A stretch of 64,000 bases of DNA from Lysobacter antibioticus (lineage in GTDB: Bacteria > Pseudomonadota > Gammaproteobacteria > Xanthomonadales > Xanthomonadaceae): assembly GCF_000731095.1 (NCBI RefSeq), contig NZ_JMTZ01000043.1:16320-80319 (forward strand), in the 5' to 3' direction. Positions 19,178 to 30,378 of this stretch are shown piece by piece (the first letter of the stretch is position 1; each line of letters starts with the position of its first letter). A program made the translations under genes and the position numbers. The notes below the pieces were generated by a model. That model saw only the letters and a list, made by a program, of their open reading frames with translations, did not search any database and was not told the DNA's origin.

Positions 19178-20965
19178 TCAATCCCCTCGCAGCGCTTCCA
19201 TCTGGCGCCGCTCGTATTCGATCTTGAACTTCTCGCGCAGCAGGCCGCCCGGATCGTCGGGGACGCGCTTGAGCCAGGCTTCGTTGGCGAGCCGGCGTTC
19301 GCGCTCGGCCGGTGTTTCCTGCCCGGGCTTGCGCCCGGCGGCGGGCTGTTGCGCAGGGTCCTTGCCCTGGCGCGCGAGTTCGCGTTGCATGCGTTCGCGC
19401 TGGGCCGCATCGGCCTTGCGCTGGGCTTCGCGGTCGGACGGCTTGGATTCGCCACCGGGCTTCGGCTGGGATTGGGCGGGGTCGCCGGAGTCCTGCGAGG
19501 GCTTGGGCGGCACGGGCTTCGGCGACGCCGGCGACTGCTGCGGTTGCCCGCCCTGCTGCCCCCCCTTCTGCGAATCCTGGCCTTGGCTGTCGTTCTGGCC
19601 GTTCTTGCCGTCTTGCGATTTCGAGTTTTTGCCGTCGCCGCCGCCCTTCGGCGGCGGCGGGCGCTTCATCGCCGCTGCGACTGCGCGCTTGTTGGCCAGG
19701 GCGTCGGCCATGTCGGGCTGCAGCTTGAGCGCGCGATCGTAGGCCGCGATGGCGTCCGGATAACGCCCCTGGCGCGCCAGCGCGTTGCCGAGGTTGTACT
19801 GCGCATCGGCGCCTTGCGCGCGCTGATAGAGCTCGCCGGCACGCTCGAACTCGCCCTTGCGATAGGCCTGGGTGCCTTCGCGCATGCGTTCGTGCGCGGC
19901 CTGGTCCGGGCGCTGCCACAGGCCCTGCGCTTGCGCCGGCTGCATCGCCGGCCAGCACAGGCAGACCAGCACGACCGAGGCCACGCCGCTGCGACGGCGG
20001 AACGCGAACAAGGCCAGCAGCATCAACAGCGGCAACAGCCAATAGCCGTTGTCTTCGCGGGCCAGGCTCTTCTCGCCGCGCGCGCTGCCGGCCTCGGTCA
20101 CCTCCGGCGCCAGCAACCGCAGCGTCTGCAAGTCTTCATCGCCGCGGCCGATGCTCGCGTAACGACCCTCGCCGTCGGCGGCGAGTGCGCGCAGCGAATC
20201 GGCATCCAGCTTGACGTTGACGATGCTGCCGTCGGGACGCTGGAACGGGGTCGCGGTTTCGCCGCCCAGGCCCAGTACCGAGACGCGATAACCGCGATCG
20301 GCGGCCTGCGCCGCGGCGCGGCGCGCGGCCGCGTCGGCACGGTCGGTCATCAACACGATTTCGCCACGTTCGAAACCGGCCTGGGCGAGCAGGCGCGCGG
20401 ACCATTCGACGGCACGGTCGCTACGCTGGCCGTCGCCCGGCATGACATCGGGCGACAGCGCATCCAGGAACACCGCGACGTTGCGCGCGTCGTCGGTCAG
20501 CGGTGCCACCGTATAGGCATCGTCGGCGTATACGACCAAGCCGACCTGTCCGCCATCGCGCAGCTTCAACAGAGTCGCGAGCTTGGCTCGCGCCTGCGCC
20601 AGCCGCGTCGGCGGCAGGTCGCCGGCCAGGGTCCGGCTCGACAGGTCCAGCGCGATCACCAAGGGCGTGCTGCCCTGCCACAAGGGCTGCTCGCTCTGGC
20701 GCCAGCTCGGCCCGCTCAGGGCCAGCACCGCCAGCGCATAGGCGAACAACGCCGTCGCCGCGGCGAAACGCGAACGACGGCCGTCGCGGCCGTCGAGCAG
20801 ATGCGGCAGCAGATGCGGATCGACCGCGCTGCGCCACACGCTGCTGCGATTGCGGCGACGGCGCCACACCCACGCCAACAACGGCAGCGCCAGCAAGGCC
20901 CACAGCCAATGCGGACGCAAGAACTGCAAGGGCGCCAGATTCTGCAGCCACAGCGACGGGTTCAT
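19178..20965 (-). CDS. Fused BatB-BatC: VWA-domain membrane protein with TPR tail
   Basis: 595 residues from the ATG at 20965, which overlaps the batA stop as ATGA. It starts with two membrane helices (RPHWLWALLALPLLAW and a second near residue 75). A von Willebrand A domain follows, then another membrane helix, then a TPR segment (YRKGEFERAGELYQRAQ, DAQYNLGNALARQGRYPDAI). The tail is low-complexity Gly/Gln/Lys-rich, about 490-560. Batb and BatC are separate genes in many bacteria. The MIDAS motif reads DLSSRT, so the second serine of DxSxS is Arg; metal binding may be weakened compared with BatA. Confidence 0.88.
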   Translation of the reverse strand: MNPSLWLQNLAPLQFLRPHWLWALLALPLLAWVWRRRRNRSSVWRSAVDPHLLPHLLDGRDGRRSRFAAATALFAYALAVLALSGPSWRQSEQPLWQGSTPLVIALDLSSRTLAGDLPPTRLAQARAKLATLLKLRDGGQVGLVVYADDAYTVAPLTDDARNVAVFLDALSPDVMPGDGQRSDRAVEWSARLLAQAGFERGEIVLMTDRADAAARRAAAQAADRGYRVSVLGLGGETATPFQRPDGSIVNVKLDADSLRALAADGEGRYASIGRGDEDLQTLRLLAPEVTEAGSARGEKSLAREDNGYWLLPLLMLLALFAFRRRSGVASVVLVCLCWPAMQPAQAQGLWQRPDQAAHERMREGTQAYRKGEFERAGELYQRAQGADAQYNLGNALARQGRYPDAIAAYDRALKLQPDMADALANKRAVAAAMKRPPPPKGGGDGKNSKSQDGKNGQNDSQGQDSQKGGQQGGQPQQSPASPKPVPPKPSQDSGDPAQSQPKPGGESKPSDREAQRKADAAQRERMQRELARQGKDPAQQPAAGRKPGQETPAERERRLANEAWLKRVPDDPGGLLREKFKIEYERRQMEALRGD

Positions 20966-21963
20966 GCCAGCCTCCGTCGCGGCCACGCGAAGGCCAACAG
21001 GGCCAGGGCGAACGCGGCCGCCAACGGCCAGACATAGCGTTCGATGCGTGGCCGCACCGCTTTGCCGGGGCGCTGCACCGGTTCGATGCGGTCGATCTCG
21101 GCGTAGATGCCGGCCAACTCGGCGGTGTCGCGGGCGCGGAAGAAACGCCCGCCGGTGGTCTGGGCGATGGCGCGCAACGAGGTTTCGTCGAGCGGATCGC
21201 CGCCCGGCACCGCGATCTTGAAACCGAACAGAGACAAGGAACCGTCGCCGCCGAAGGCGATGGTGTGGATGCGCACTTGATGATCGCGCGCGAGCTCGGC
21301 GGCCTTGTTCGGATCGAGCGCACCGGCGGTATTGACGCCGTCGGTCAGCAGGATCAGTACGCGCTGGCCGGAAGGCTGCTCGCGCAGACGCTTGACCGCC
21401 AGGCCGACCGCGTCGCCGATCGCGGTTTCCTGCCCGGCCAGGCCGACCACACTGTCCTTGAGCTGGTCGCGCACGGTGTCGCGGTCCAGGGTCAAAGGCG
21501 TAAGCACGTAAGCTTGGCGACCGAACACGATCAGGCCGATGCGATCGCCGACGCGGCGATCGAGAAAGTCGGCGAGTACCGCCTTGGCGGCGGTGAGGCG
21601 GTCCACCGGCGCATCGTTCAGGGCCATGTCCGGCTCACTCATGCTGCCCGACAGGTCGAGGGCGAGCATCATGTCGCGACCGGCCTGCGGCGGCTGCACC
21701 GCTTCGCCGAGCTGCTGCGGGCGCGCCGCGGCGATGCACAACAAGGCCCAGGCCAGCCACAGCAGCCAACCCGCACTGCCGCCGCGCAGGCTGCGTCCGC
21801 CGACGGCGGCGATCGCATCCAGGCGCTCGCCGAACGGCACCTTGAGTGCGGCCGAAGCATCGCGCGCGGCCGGCAACAGCCAACGCGCAAACAAAGGCAA
21901 CGGCAAGGCCAACAGCCACCAGGGCCAGGCGAACAACTCGCGCCAATCGCTGAGCAAGGACAT
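20962..21963 (-). CDS. batA: BatA: VWA-domain inner-membrane protein
   Basis: 333 residues from the ATG at 21963, which shares one base with the stop of the DUF4381 gene (TGATG). An N-terminal membrane helix (WPWWLLALPLPLFARWLL) and a second near residue 60 precede the VWA domain. The MIDAS is intact: DLSGSMS, then the conserved Thr/Asp sites around AIGDAVGLA and LLTDGVNTAG. A C-terminal helix anchors the other end. MoxR AAA ATPases work with VWA proteins in a chaperone-like way; BatA is the likely partner of the MoxR protein at 23379. Confidence 0.92.
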   Translation of the reverse strand: MSLLSDWRELFAWPWWLLALPLPLFARWLLPAARDASAALKVPFGERLDAIAAVGGRSLRGGSAGWLLWLAWALLCIAAARPQQLGEAVQPPQAGRDMMLALDLSGSMSEPDMALNDAPVDRLTAAKAVLADFLDRRVGDRIGLIVFGRQAYVLTPLTLDRDTVRDQLKDSVVGLAGQETAIGDAVGLAVKRLREQPSGQRVLILLTDGVNTAGALDPNKAAELARDHQVRIHTIAFGGDGSLSLFGFKIAVPGGDPLDETSLRAIAQTTGGRFFRARDTAELAGIYAEIDRIEPVQRPGKAVRPRIERYVWPLAAAFALALLAFAWPRRRLA

Positions 21964-22415
21964 CAACGCGCCCCCATCCAGCGCAGGAAGCGTCGCCTGG
22001 CGAGTTCGCGCAAGGCCGCGACCTGGGCCGCATCGGCCTCGCGCCGATAGCCGCCGTCGAGCAACAGGCGCCCGGGGCCGTCGACGAAGTCGCTGCGCTT
22101 GCTGCCGCGATCGAGGAACTCCAGCCACTGCTCGCCCTGCAGGCGATCGGCCTCGCGATCGTGGCGACGCGCGGCGCGACGCAACAGCTCCGACATCGCC
22201 GCGACTTCGGCCGCTGGCGTGGCGACGGCTTCGAGTGCCTGATCGAAGACCCGCGCGATGTCGCGCCGCCGCCGTTGCCGGCGACGCTGCCAGAGATATA
22301 CCGACAGCGCGACGATCGCGACCACGGCGATCAGCATCCACCAGCCCGGCGCCAGCGGCCACAGGGACGGCGCATCCGGTTGGTGGACATCGCGCAGCGG
22401 CAAGGTCGCATCCAT
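21963..22415 (-). CDS. DUF4381 membrane protein
   Basis: 150 residues from the ATG at 22415 (MDATLPLRDVHQPDAPSLWPLAPGWW). A single membrane helix (WMLIAVVAIVALSVYLW) is followed by a basic segment (RRRQRRRRD) and a helical cytoplasmic domain. This is the DUF4381 arrangement always found between DUF58 and VWA genes in Bat operons. Start and stop each overlap the neighbour by one base (TGATG), so translation is tightly coupled. Specific function unknown. Confidence 0.85.
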   Translation of the reverse strand: MDATLPLRDVHQPDAPSLWPLAPGWWMLIAVVAIVALSVYLWQRRRQRRRRDIARVFDQALEAVATPAAEVAAMSELLRRAARRHDREADRLQGEQWLEFLDRGSKRSDFVDGPGRLLLDGGYRREADAAQVAALRELARRRFLRWMGAR

Positions 22416-23311
22416 CACGCCACCAACGGCCGCGAACGGCCCAACAGCGGCAACCACGATTCGCTCGGCGCCTCGGTCGACAAGGCCTGCACGCGCACGC
22501 CGCGCGCCGGCAGTTTCTCCAGCGCGACCTGTACCGGCGCGACGAACTGATCGTGCCAACGCTTGCGTTGCGCATCGATGCCGAGATCGAGTTCGACCCG
22601 CTGGCCATCGCGGCTGAACGGCAACGCCGTCTGCGGCGGCTCGGTTTCGATCGGATCGGTCAGCAGCAGCACGATCACTTCATGATGTTGGGCGAGCACC
22701 GGCCAGCGGCGCTGCGGCAAGGCCGCGATGCTGGCCGGGTCGGCGAGGACGATCAAGCGCGAACCCGGCCGCAACAAGCGCGCGGCGTGATCGAGCGCGA
22801 CCTCGAGGCCGGCATCGTCGGCCGGCGGCTGCGCATACCAGCGCACCATCGCATCGAGCACGCGCAAGGCGCCGCGCGGGCCCGAAGCCGGCGTCACCGG
22901 CGGTTCGCGCAGACTGCCGCGCAGCGCGGCGATGCGGTCGCCGTCGCGCGCCGCGGCCCAGGCCGCGACCGCACCCGCGCGCGCCGCCTGCACCGACTTG
23001 AAGCGTACGCGGGTACCGAAATACAGCGAAGGCGCGGTGTCGGCGACGATCAAGGTCAAGCGCTCGCGCTCGGCCTGGAACAATTTGGTATGCGCGCGGC
23101 CGGTACGCGCGGTCAGGCGCCAATCGATATGACGTGCATCGTCGCCGTGCGAATACTCTCGCGACTCCGCATATTCCATGCCGCGCCCGCGCAACGGCGA
23201 CAAGGCCTGCCCGCTGACGCCGTGACGGCCCAGGCGCGCGCTGCGGCGCCCGCTGACCGCCGCGCGCAGCGCGACCAGTTCCGCCAGCCCCGGAACGATG
23301 CCTTCGCTCAT
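22415..23311 (-). CDS. DUF58 domain protein
   Basis: 298 residues. It contains the DUF58 core GRGMEYAESREYSHGDDARHIDWRLTART, with the conserved R-Y-GDD-IDW pattern, followed by a VWA-like Rossmann half (TLIVADTAPSLYFG). Typical DUF58 proteins of Bat operons connect MoxR to the VWA proteins. No membrane helix is evident in this short form, which suggests a cytoplasmic location. Follows moxR by 67 nt and overlaps DUF4381. Confidence 0.9.
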   Translation of the reverse strand: MSEGIVPGLAELVALRAAVSGRRSARLGRHGVSGQALSPLRGRGMEYAESREYSHGDDARHIDWRLTARTGRAHTKLFQAERERLTLIVADTAPSLYFGTRVRFKSVQAARAGAVAAWAAARDGDRIAALRGSLREPPVTPASGPRGALRVLDAMVRWYAQPPADDAGLEVALDHAARLLRPGSRLIVLADPASIAALPQRRWPVLAQHHEVIVLLLTDPIETEPPQTALPFSRDGQRVELDLGIDAQRKRWHDQFVAPVQVALEKLPARGVRVQALSTEAPSESWLPLLGRSRPLVA

Positions 23312-23378
23312 CGGCCCATTCCGCTTGCGCGCATGTCGCCGTTACGAATCCCGGATCCCGATTCGCGCATCGCGGCGC

Positions 23379-24407
<1,029 letters not shown>

Positions 24408-24677
24408 CCGGTATCCAATGACGATCGAAGGCGAGATCAGGCCGATTTTGACCGAAGTTCGCCATCGGGGTTCAAAAAGCGCGATTAAGGGTTCGAAACC
24501 GCAGCAGCCGCGAACGCGGTTTGGCCGCGTCGAATCCACGCGATGTACGACGCAAGTGCTTGATTGCCGCCGTTTAAAGCCGGCTGCGGCGATCCTCGCG
24601 CGACGGTTCGAAGGCGACCGCGGCCGGGTTGCGGTCCCGACCGTCATTCAGCTTGTGCGAACCGCGAGCAGAAATGC

Positions 24678-24701
24678 AAAGAGGGCCCGAAGGCCCTCTT
24701 T
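24678..24701 (-). terminator. Intrinsic terminator of the pil operon
   Basis: A 10-bp perfect stem, AAAGAGGGCC/GGCCCTCTTT with loop CGAA, lies 54 nt beyond the pilQ stop. The 348-bp stretch 24408-24755 holds this terminator and the moxR upstream region; nothing else was recognised. Confidence 0.9.
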
Positions 24702-24755
24702 GCGATGCGACTGATCTGTCCGCCCGTCCTCGGGTCGGACGCTCGACGCCGTGGA

Positions 24756-26849
24756 TCAGCGCTGGGTCACCTTCATCACCTTGGGGGTGACGAAGATCAG
24801 CAGCTCGGCCTTTTCCTTGCTGCGGCTCTTCTTCTTGAACAGATTGCCGAGGAAGGGAATGTCGGCCAGGAACGGCACCTTGGACAGGTCGGTGCGATCG
24901 CGGAACTCGTAGACGCCGCCGATCACGACGGTCTGACCGTCTTCGACCAGCACCGCGGTGTTGATGTTGCGCTTGTTGATCTGCGGCACCTGACCGATCG
25001 AGGTATCGACGAAGCCCTCGATCTCGTCCTTCTTCACGTTCATGTTGAGGAAGACGCGACCGTCGTTGGTGATGGTCGGGTTGACCTTCATCTCCATCAG
25101 CACGTCCTTGAACTGGACGTTCGGGATCGGGATGCTGTTGCCGCCCTGCTGCGGCGAGATCGTCACGTAGCCGACTTCCTGGCCCTGGCTGATCACCGCT
25201 TCGCGCTGGTTGCTGGTGACCACACGCGGGTTGGAAACCACTTCGCCGCGACCTTCGGTCTGCATCGCGCTGAACTCCATGTCCAGGTTGACCCACTTGC
25301 CGAGGATCGTGAAGGCGAGCGCACCGGCCGGATTGGCGATGCCAACATTGCTGTTGAGGCTGGCCGGGAAAAGGAAGGCCGGGTTGGTCAGGGTCTGCAG
25401 CAACGAACGGGCCTGGTTGAACAGCGCGGTGGCGCCGGCGGCATCGCCGCGGGCCTGTGCGTCGTTACCGTCGCGGGTCAGTGCCGCGGCCTTGCCTTCG
25501 ATCAAGCTGTTTTGGGCTGCGGTGTTGCGGTAGTTGTTGATGCTCTCCAGCGTACCGCTGGTGATCACGTCGCCCTTCTGGCCGGAGACGCCGAAACGCG
25601 CGCCGAGGTCGCGGGCGAAGCTTTCGGTGGCGATGACGATGCGGGCCTCGATCAGGACCTGGTCGACCGGACGGTCGATGACCCGGATCAGTTCCTTCAT
25701 CTGCACGACTTTCTTCGGAATGTCGCTGATCATCAAGGTATTGGTGCGCTCGTCGGCGACGAGGCGGCCGCGCGGCGAGAGGAAACCGTTCTCCTGCGTG
25801 CCGCCGCTTTCCCCGCCACCACTGCCGCCGCCACTGCCGCCGATGCCCTTGGCCTCGGTCAACGCCTTATAAATCTGCGCGGCGTTGTGGTAGTTGATCT
25901 GGATGTATTCGGTGGTCAGGTCGACGCGGTTATCGAGAGCGATGCGCGCGTCTTCGCGGTCCTGCTCGTACTTGGCGACCTCGGCCTGCGGAGCGACCCA
26001 CACCACGTTGCCGCTGCGGCGCTTGTCCAGGCCCTTGGCCTGCAGGACGATGTCGAGCGCCTGGTCCCACGGCACATTGACCAGGCGCAGGGTGACGTTA
26101 CCCTGCACGGTATCGGCTGCGACGATGTTGAGGTTGGACTCTTCGGCGACCAACTGCAGCACGGTGCGTACCGGCACGTCCTGGAAGTTGAAGGTCACCG
26201 GACGACCGGAGTAGGAACGAACCACGCCGGGCTGAGTGGAGCCCGTGGTGCTGCCCGCTGCGCTCGCCGCCGACTTGGCGCCGGCCGCACCGACCGCGCG
26301 ATTGCCCACCGCCGCCGTGCGCGGCACGACCTCGACGATATATTCGCGACCGGTCTGGTAGGCCATGGTGTCGTAGGCGCCGCTGGTGTTGAGCACCAAC
26401 TGGGTCCCGGTGCCGCTGGTGCGCGCTTCGACGCGCTGTACCGGCGTGGCAAAATCGCTGACGTTGAGCGGACGCTGCAACGAAGCGGGGAGTTGCGCAT
26501 TGCCGACGTTGACCAGGACTTCGGAGCCCTGGTTACGCAGGTCCGGCAGTGCACCGTCGCCGTTGAAACGCACGATCAGCTTGCCGGAGCCGCCGTCGCC
26601 GCGCTTGAAGTCGATGTTGGCCACCGAGATCGTGCCCGGCAATTGCTTGCTCGGGTCGTTGCTCGGCGTCGGCGCGACCTGCACCGTGGGCGCCTGGACA
26701 GCGGGTGCCGTGGTCGCAGCCGCAGGCGGCGCCGCGTGGACGGCGCTGATGCCAGCCAGCAGGCCGACGACGAGTCCGGCCATGCGCGGACCGGAAGCCA
26801 TGGGGCGTCGAGCCGACGGCATGGATTTGGCGTTGAGTACGATCATCAT
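24756..26849 (-). CDS. pilQ: Type IV pilus secretin PilQ
   Basis: 697 residues. A signal peptide (ending SAVHAAP) is followed by an AMIN domain (TISVANIDFKRGDGGSGKLIVRF) and a secretin/TonB short domain (PVTFNFQDVPVRTVLQLVAEE). An N1 domain comes next, and then the secretin core: EARIVIATESFARDLGARFGV, NPRVVTSNQREAVISQGQEVG and the C-terminal FLGNLFKKKSRSKEKAELLIF. PilQ multimers form the outer-membrane channel for the pilus. It carries a Gly/Ser-rich spacer, GGSGGGSGGGESGG, near residue 345. Last gene of pilMNOPQ, 12 nt after pilP. Confidence 0.97.
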   Translation of the reverse strand: MMIVLNAKSMPSARRPMASGPRMAGLVVGLLAGISAVHAAPPAAATTAPAVQAPTVQVAPTPSNDPSKQLPGTISVANIDFKRGDGGSGKLIVRFNGDGALPDLRNQGSEVLVNVGNAQLPASLQRPLNVSDFATPVQRVEARTSGTGTQLVLNTSGAYDTMAYQTGREYIVEVVPRTAAVGNRAVGAAGAKSAASAAGSTTGSTQPGVVRSYSGRPVTFNFQDVPVRTVLQLVAEESNLNIVAADTVQGNVTLRLVNVPWDQALDIVLQAKGLDKRRSGNVVWVAPQAEVAKYEQDREDARIALDNRVDLTTEYIQINYHNAAQIYKALTEAKGIGGSGGGSGGGESGGTQENGFLSPRGRLVADERTNTLMISDIPKKVVQMKELIRVIDRPVDQVLIEARIVIATESFARDLGARFGVSGQKGDVITSGTLESINNYRNTAAQNSLIEGKAAALTRDGNDAQARGDAAGATALFNQARSLLQTLTNPAFLFPASLNSNVGIANPAGALAFTILGKWVNLDMEFSAMQTEGRGEVVSNPRVVTSNQREAVISQGQEVGYVTISPQQGGNSIPIPNVQFKDVLMEMKVNPTITNDGRVFLNMNVKKDEIEGFVDTSIGQVPQINKRNINTAVLVEDGQTVVIGGVYEFRDRTDLSKVPFLADIPFLGNLFKKKSRSKEKAELLIFVTPKVMKVTQR

Positions 26850-26861
26850 GCTATCCCCTAA

Positions 26862-27413
26862 TCATTGATCTTCGAGCGCCACGGAAGCTGGACGTTCCAG
26901 CCAACCGCCTGCGCCGTCCGGCACCAGTTCCACCAAGTCGATGCGCTCCTCAGTCACGGCGGTCACACGACCGTCGTTCTGCCCCATGTACGCACCGGGT
27001 CGAACACGATAAGTCACTTTGTCGGGCGCCATCACCAGCGCCACCGTACCGCTACCGCGGCCGAGCGTGCCGACCATGTCCAGAGCGTCGAGCGGAAACT
27101 GTTCGAGCAACTGCTTGCGCCGCACCTTGTCCGGACGCAGGCCGGAGCCGTCGTCCTCGTCGGTGAAGGCGGTGCTGAACGGATCGCGCAGGTCCTGCGC
27201 GGCGTATTCGAAGGTCTCGAACTGCTGCATGACCGGCAACGGATCCAGCGGCGGCGCGGGCTTGGCCTTGACCTCGGCCACCCACTTCTCGAGGTTGGGC
27301 GCGTCGCCCGGCGTACTCGAGATGCTGCGGAAGCAGCCGCTGACGAGCAGCGCCATAGCGACGGCGCACAGGGCACCGACGAAAGAACGATTGAGAACGA
27401 AGTGCGTACGCAT
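26862..27413 (-). CDS. pilP: Type IV pilus lipoprotein PilP
   Basis: 183 residues from the ATG at 27413. The lipobox LLVSGC gives an acylated Cys near residue 28. The family beta-domain is at the C-terminus: QFPLDALDMVGTLGRG, then APDKVTYRVRPGAYMGQNDGRV. PilP bridges the inner-membrane PilN/PilO pair and PilQ. It follows pilO with one base between stop and start. Confidence 0.95.
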   Translation of the reverse strand: MRTHFVLNRSFVGALCAVAMALLVSGCFRSISSTPGDAPNLEKWVAEVKAKPAPPLDPLPVMQQFETFEYAAQDLRDPFSTAFTDEDDGSGLRPDKVRRKQLLEQFPLDALDMVGTLGRGSGTVALVMAPDKVTYRVRPGAYMGQNDGRVTAVTEERIDLVELVPDGAGGWLERPASVALEDQ

Positions 27414-27414
27414 C

Positions 27415-28125
27415 TCAGCCCTCCTCCTTCTTGTCATTGGCCTTGCCGTCCTTGCCGCTTGCTGCGGCCGCGCCGTCGGCCGGCGGATTCTGCGCAGCCA
27501 TCTCTTCTTCATCCAGATAGCGATAGGTCTTGACCGTACCGGCCAGTTCCAGCGGGCTGTTCGGCGTGATGCCGCCGACCGCGTCCTTACTGTTTTTACC
27601 CTTGGGCTTCAGCGAGATGTCGTGCATGGTCATGATGACCACGCGCGGCAGCGAGGCCACACCACTGACGAAGGCGCCGAACTGATGGTAGGTGCCCACC
27701 ATGCGCAAGGCGATCGGCTTTTCGGCGTAGAACTCCTTCGGAACTTCGGCGCCGGGCTGGAACAACTCGTTGGAGATGCCGGTAGCGAGCGCGGTCTGCG
27801 AGATGTCGACGATCAGGTCGGGCATTTCGGTCTTGCTCGGCAGCTGGCGCAGCATCTGCTGGAGCTGCTGCTCCATCTGCACGAGCTGCTGCTTGAGCGG
27901 CTCCAGATTGGCGGCCCGGCCCTGCTTGGTCTCGAAGGTGGTGCGAAGATCGCTCTCTTTACGCTCCAGACCCTCAAGTTCTTCGCGCTTGTCACTGACG
28001 AACAGCCACCAGGCCAGGCCGATGATCACTACGCCGACGAGGGCGCAGAAAATGATCTGGGCCTTTCGCGGCCAACCGCCGATGTTGTTGATGTCGAGGT
28101 TCTTCATAGAAGCCTTTCTGCTCAC
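27415..28125 (-). CDS. pilO: Type IV pilus inner-membrane protein PilO
   Basis: 236 residues from a GTG at 28125, chosen because AGGAG lies 7 nt upstream; an ATG six codons later at 28107 is the alternative. One membrane helix (IIFCALVGVVIIGLAWWLF) is followed by a coiled coil (about residues 45-95) and a ferredoxin-like periplasmic domain (PIALRMVGTYHQFGAFVSGVA). PilO pairs with PilN and binds PilP. The C-terminus has a charged, Ala/Gly-rich tail. The start overlaps the pilN stop as GTGA. Confidence 0.95.
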   Translation of the reverse strand: MSRKASMKNLDINNIGGWPRKAQIIFCALVGVVIIGLAWWLFVSDKREELEGLERKESDLRTTFETKQGRAANLEPLKQQLVQMEQQLQQMLRQLPSKTEMPDLIVDISQTALATGISNELFQPGAEVPKEFYAEKPIALRMVGTYHQFGAFVSGVASLPRVVIMTMHDISLKPKGKNSKDAVGGITPNSPLELAGTVKTYRYLDEEEMAAQNPPADGAAAASGKDGKANDKKEEG

Positions 28126-28915
28126 GACGCGGCTCCTGTCTTGGTGGGCGCCGACGCGGGCTTGGCCGGCGCGGCAGCAGGCGTAGCGGCTTCAGCAGCC
28201 GGCTTGGCCGGCGCGGCGGCCGGTTGCGCGGCACCGGCAGGCGCGGCGGCAGGCGGCGTAGCTGCAGCGGCAGGCGCGGCACCCGCTGGCGCCGTTCCGG
28301 CGGTCGCATCGGTAGCCTCGGCCGTAGCGACCGGCGCATCCGGAATGCCGTCGCCGTCCTCGTCCTTGGGCGCGTTCGGATTAGCGAGCGTGACCTGGAG
28401 CTTGAACTCGTACGGCAGCCCCTTCTCGTTGCCCTTGGCTTCGATGATGGTCAGGTCGGGCTTGGTCATCCAGCCGGAGGTTTCCAGCGTGCGCATATAG
28501 GTACTGACGCGCGCATTGGACTGGGCCCGGCCTTCGAGCGTCAGAATTTCCGCATCCTGCTTGATCGCGGTGAGCACGGCGCCATCGGGGATGGTGCGCA
28601 CCAGCGAATCGAACAGATGGACCATCTGCGAACGGTTGGACTGCAGCTTTTCGATCACTTCCTTGCGGGCGAGCAGCTTGGCCTTCTTCTTGTCGAGCTC
28701 TTCGATCTCGGTGATCTTCTTGTCGACCTCGACGATCTGCGCATCGAGGAAGGCATTACGCTTGCGTTGACCGCTGATTTCGCTGCTGTAGTAGAAAACG
28801 ATCAGCACCGAAAGCGCGACGGCGACCAGGGCCGACAGGCCGAGGATGGCGCCGAATTCCTTCTGTCGAGCCTTGCGCCGTTCGGCGCGCCACGGGAGCA
28901 GGTTGATGCGTGCCA

Positions 28916-28916
<1 letters not shown>
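28122..28916 (-). CDS. pilN: Type IV pilus protein PilN with long Ala/Pro-rich tail
   Basis: 264 residues. The N-terminal INLLPWRAERR motif inserts into cytoplasmic PilM. Then come one membrane helix (about residues 22-44), a coiled coil and a periplasmic ferredoxin-like domain. Typical PilN is about 180-220 residues. Here the protein continues after DEDGDGIPDAP with about 75 residues composed almost only of Ala, Pro, Thr and Lys. The tail probably spans the periplasm or peptidoglycan. The start shares one base with the pilM stop. Confidence 0.95.
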
Positions 28917-30025
<1,109 letters not shown>

Positions 30026-30027
30026 TT

Positions 30028-30055
30028 AGATAACGGACTTTTCACAGGCTGGCAA
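30028..30055 (-). promoter_or_regulatory. Candidate sigma-70 promoter of pilMNOPQ
   Basis: On the minus strand TTGCCA (30050-30055), a 16-nt spacer and TTATCT (30028-30033) lie about 50 nt upstream of the pilM GTG. The 404-bp divergent region 29975-30378 between pilM and mrcA holds this and presumably an mrcA promoter, which I could not place. Confidence 0.5.
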
Positions 30056-30378
30056 CCACTTCTTTCACGATTGCCAACCCAGTCGTGCTTTTTTGACCCG
30101 CAACGTCACGTGACCCCCACCGTCAGTCTGTCGACTGCGTGCAAGACGGCGCAACACCACGGGCCCTCCCCAGCCCGACTACCCGTCATCCCGTTCCGTG
30201 CCGATTGCCCCCAATCGCCCCCATCGCGGCCGCCCTGCGGCGCGTGGTCGCGCCACCACCCTACTCGCCCGGGCGGGTTCCGTCGCCCACCGCCGGTCGG
30301 CTGGCGCCGGAACCGGGGCCGCCATCCGCGCTCCTCTATACTTGCCCGTCACGACCACCGACTCCGGAATCCGATTCG

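Noticed and set aside
24564..26861. A 765-residue plus-strand frame
   Set aside because: Antisense of pilQ, with shadow composition.
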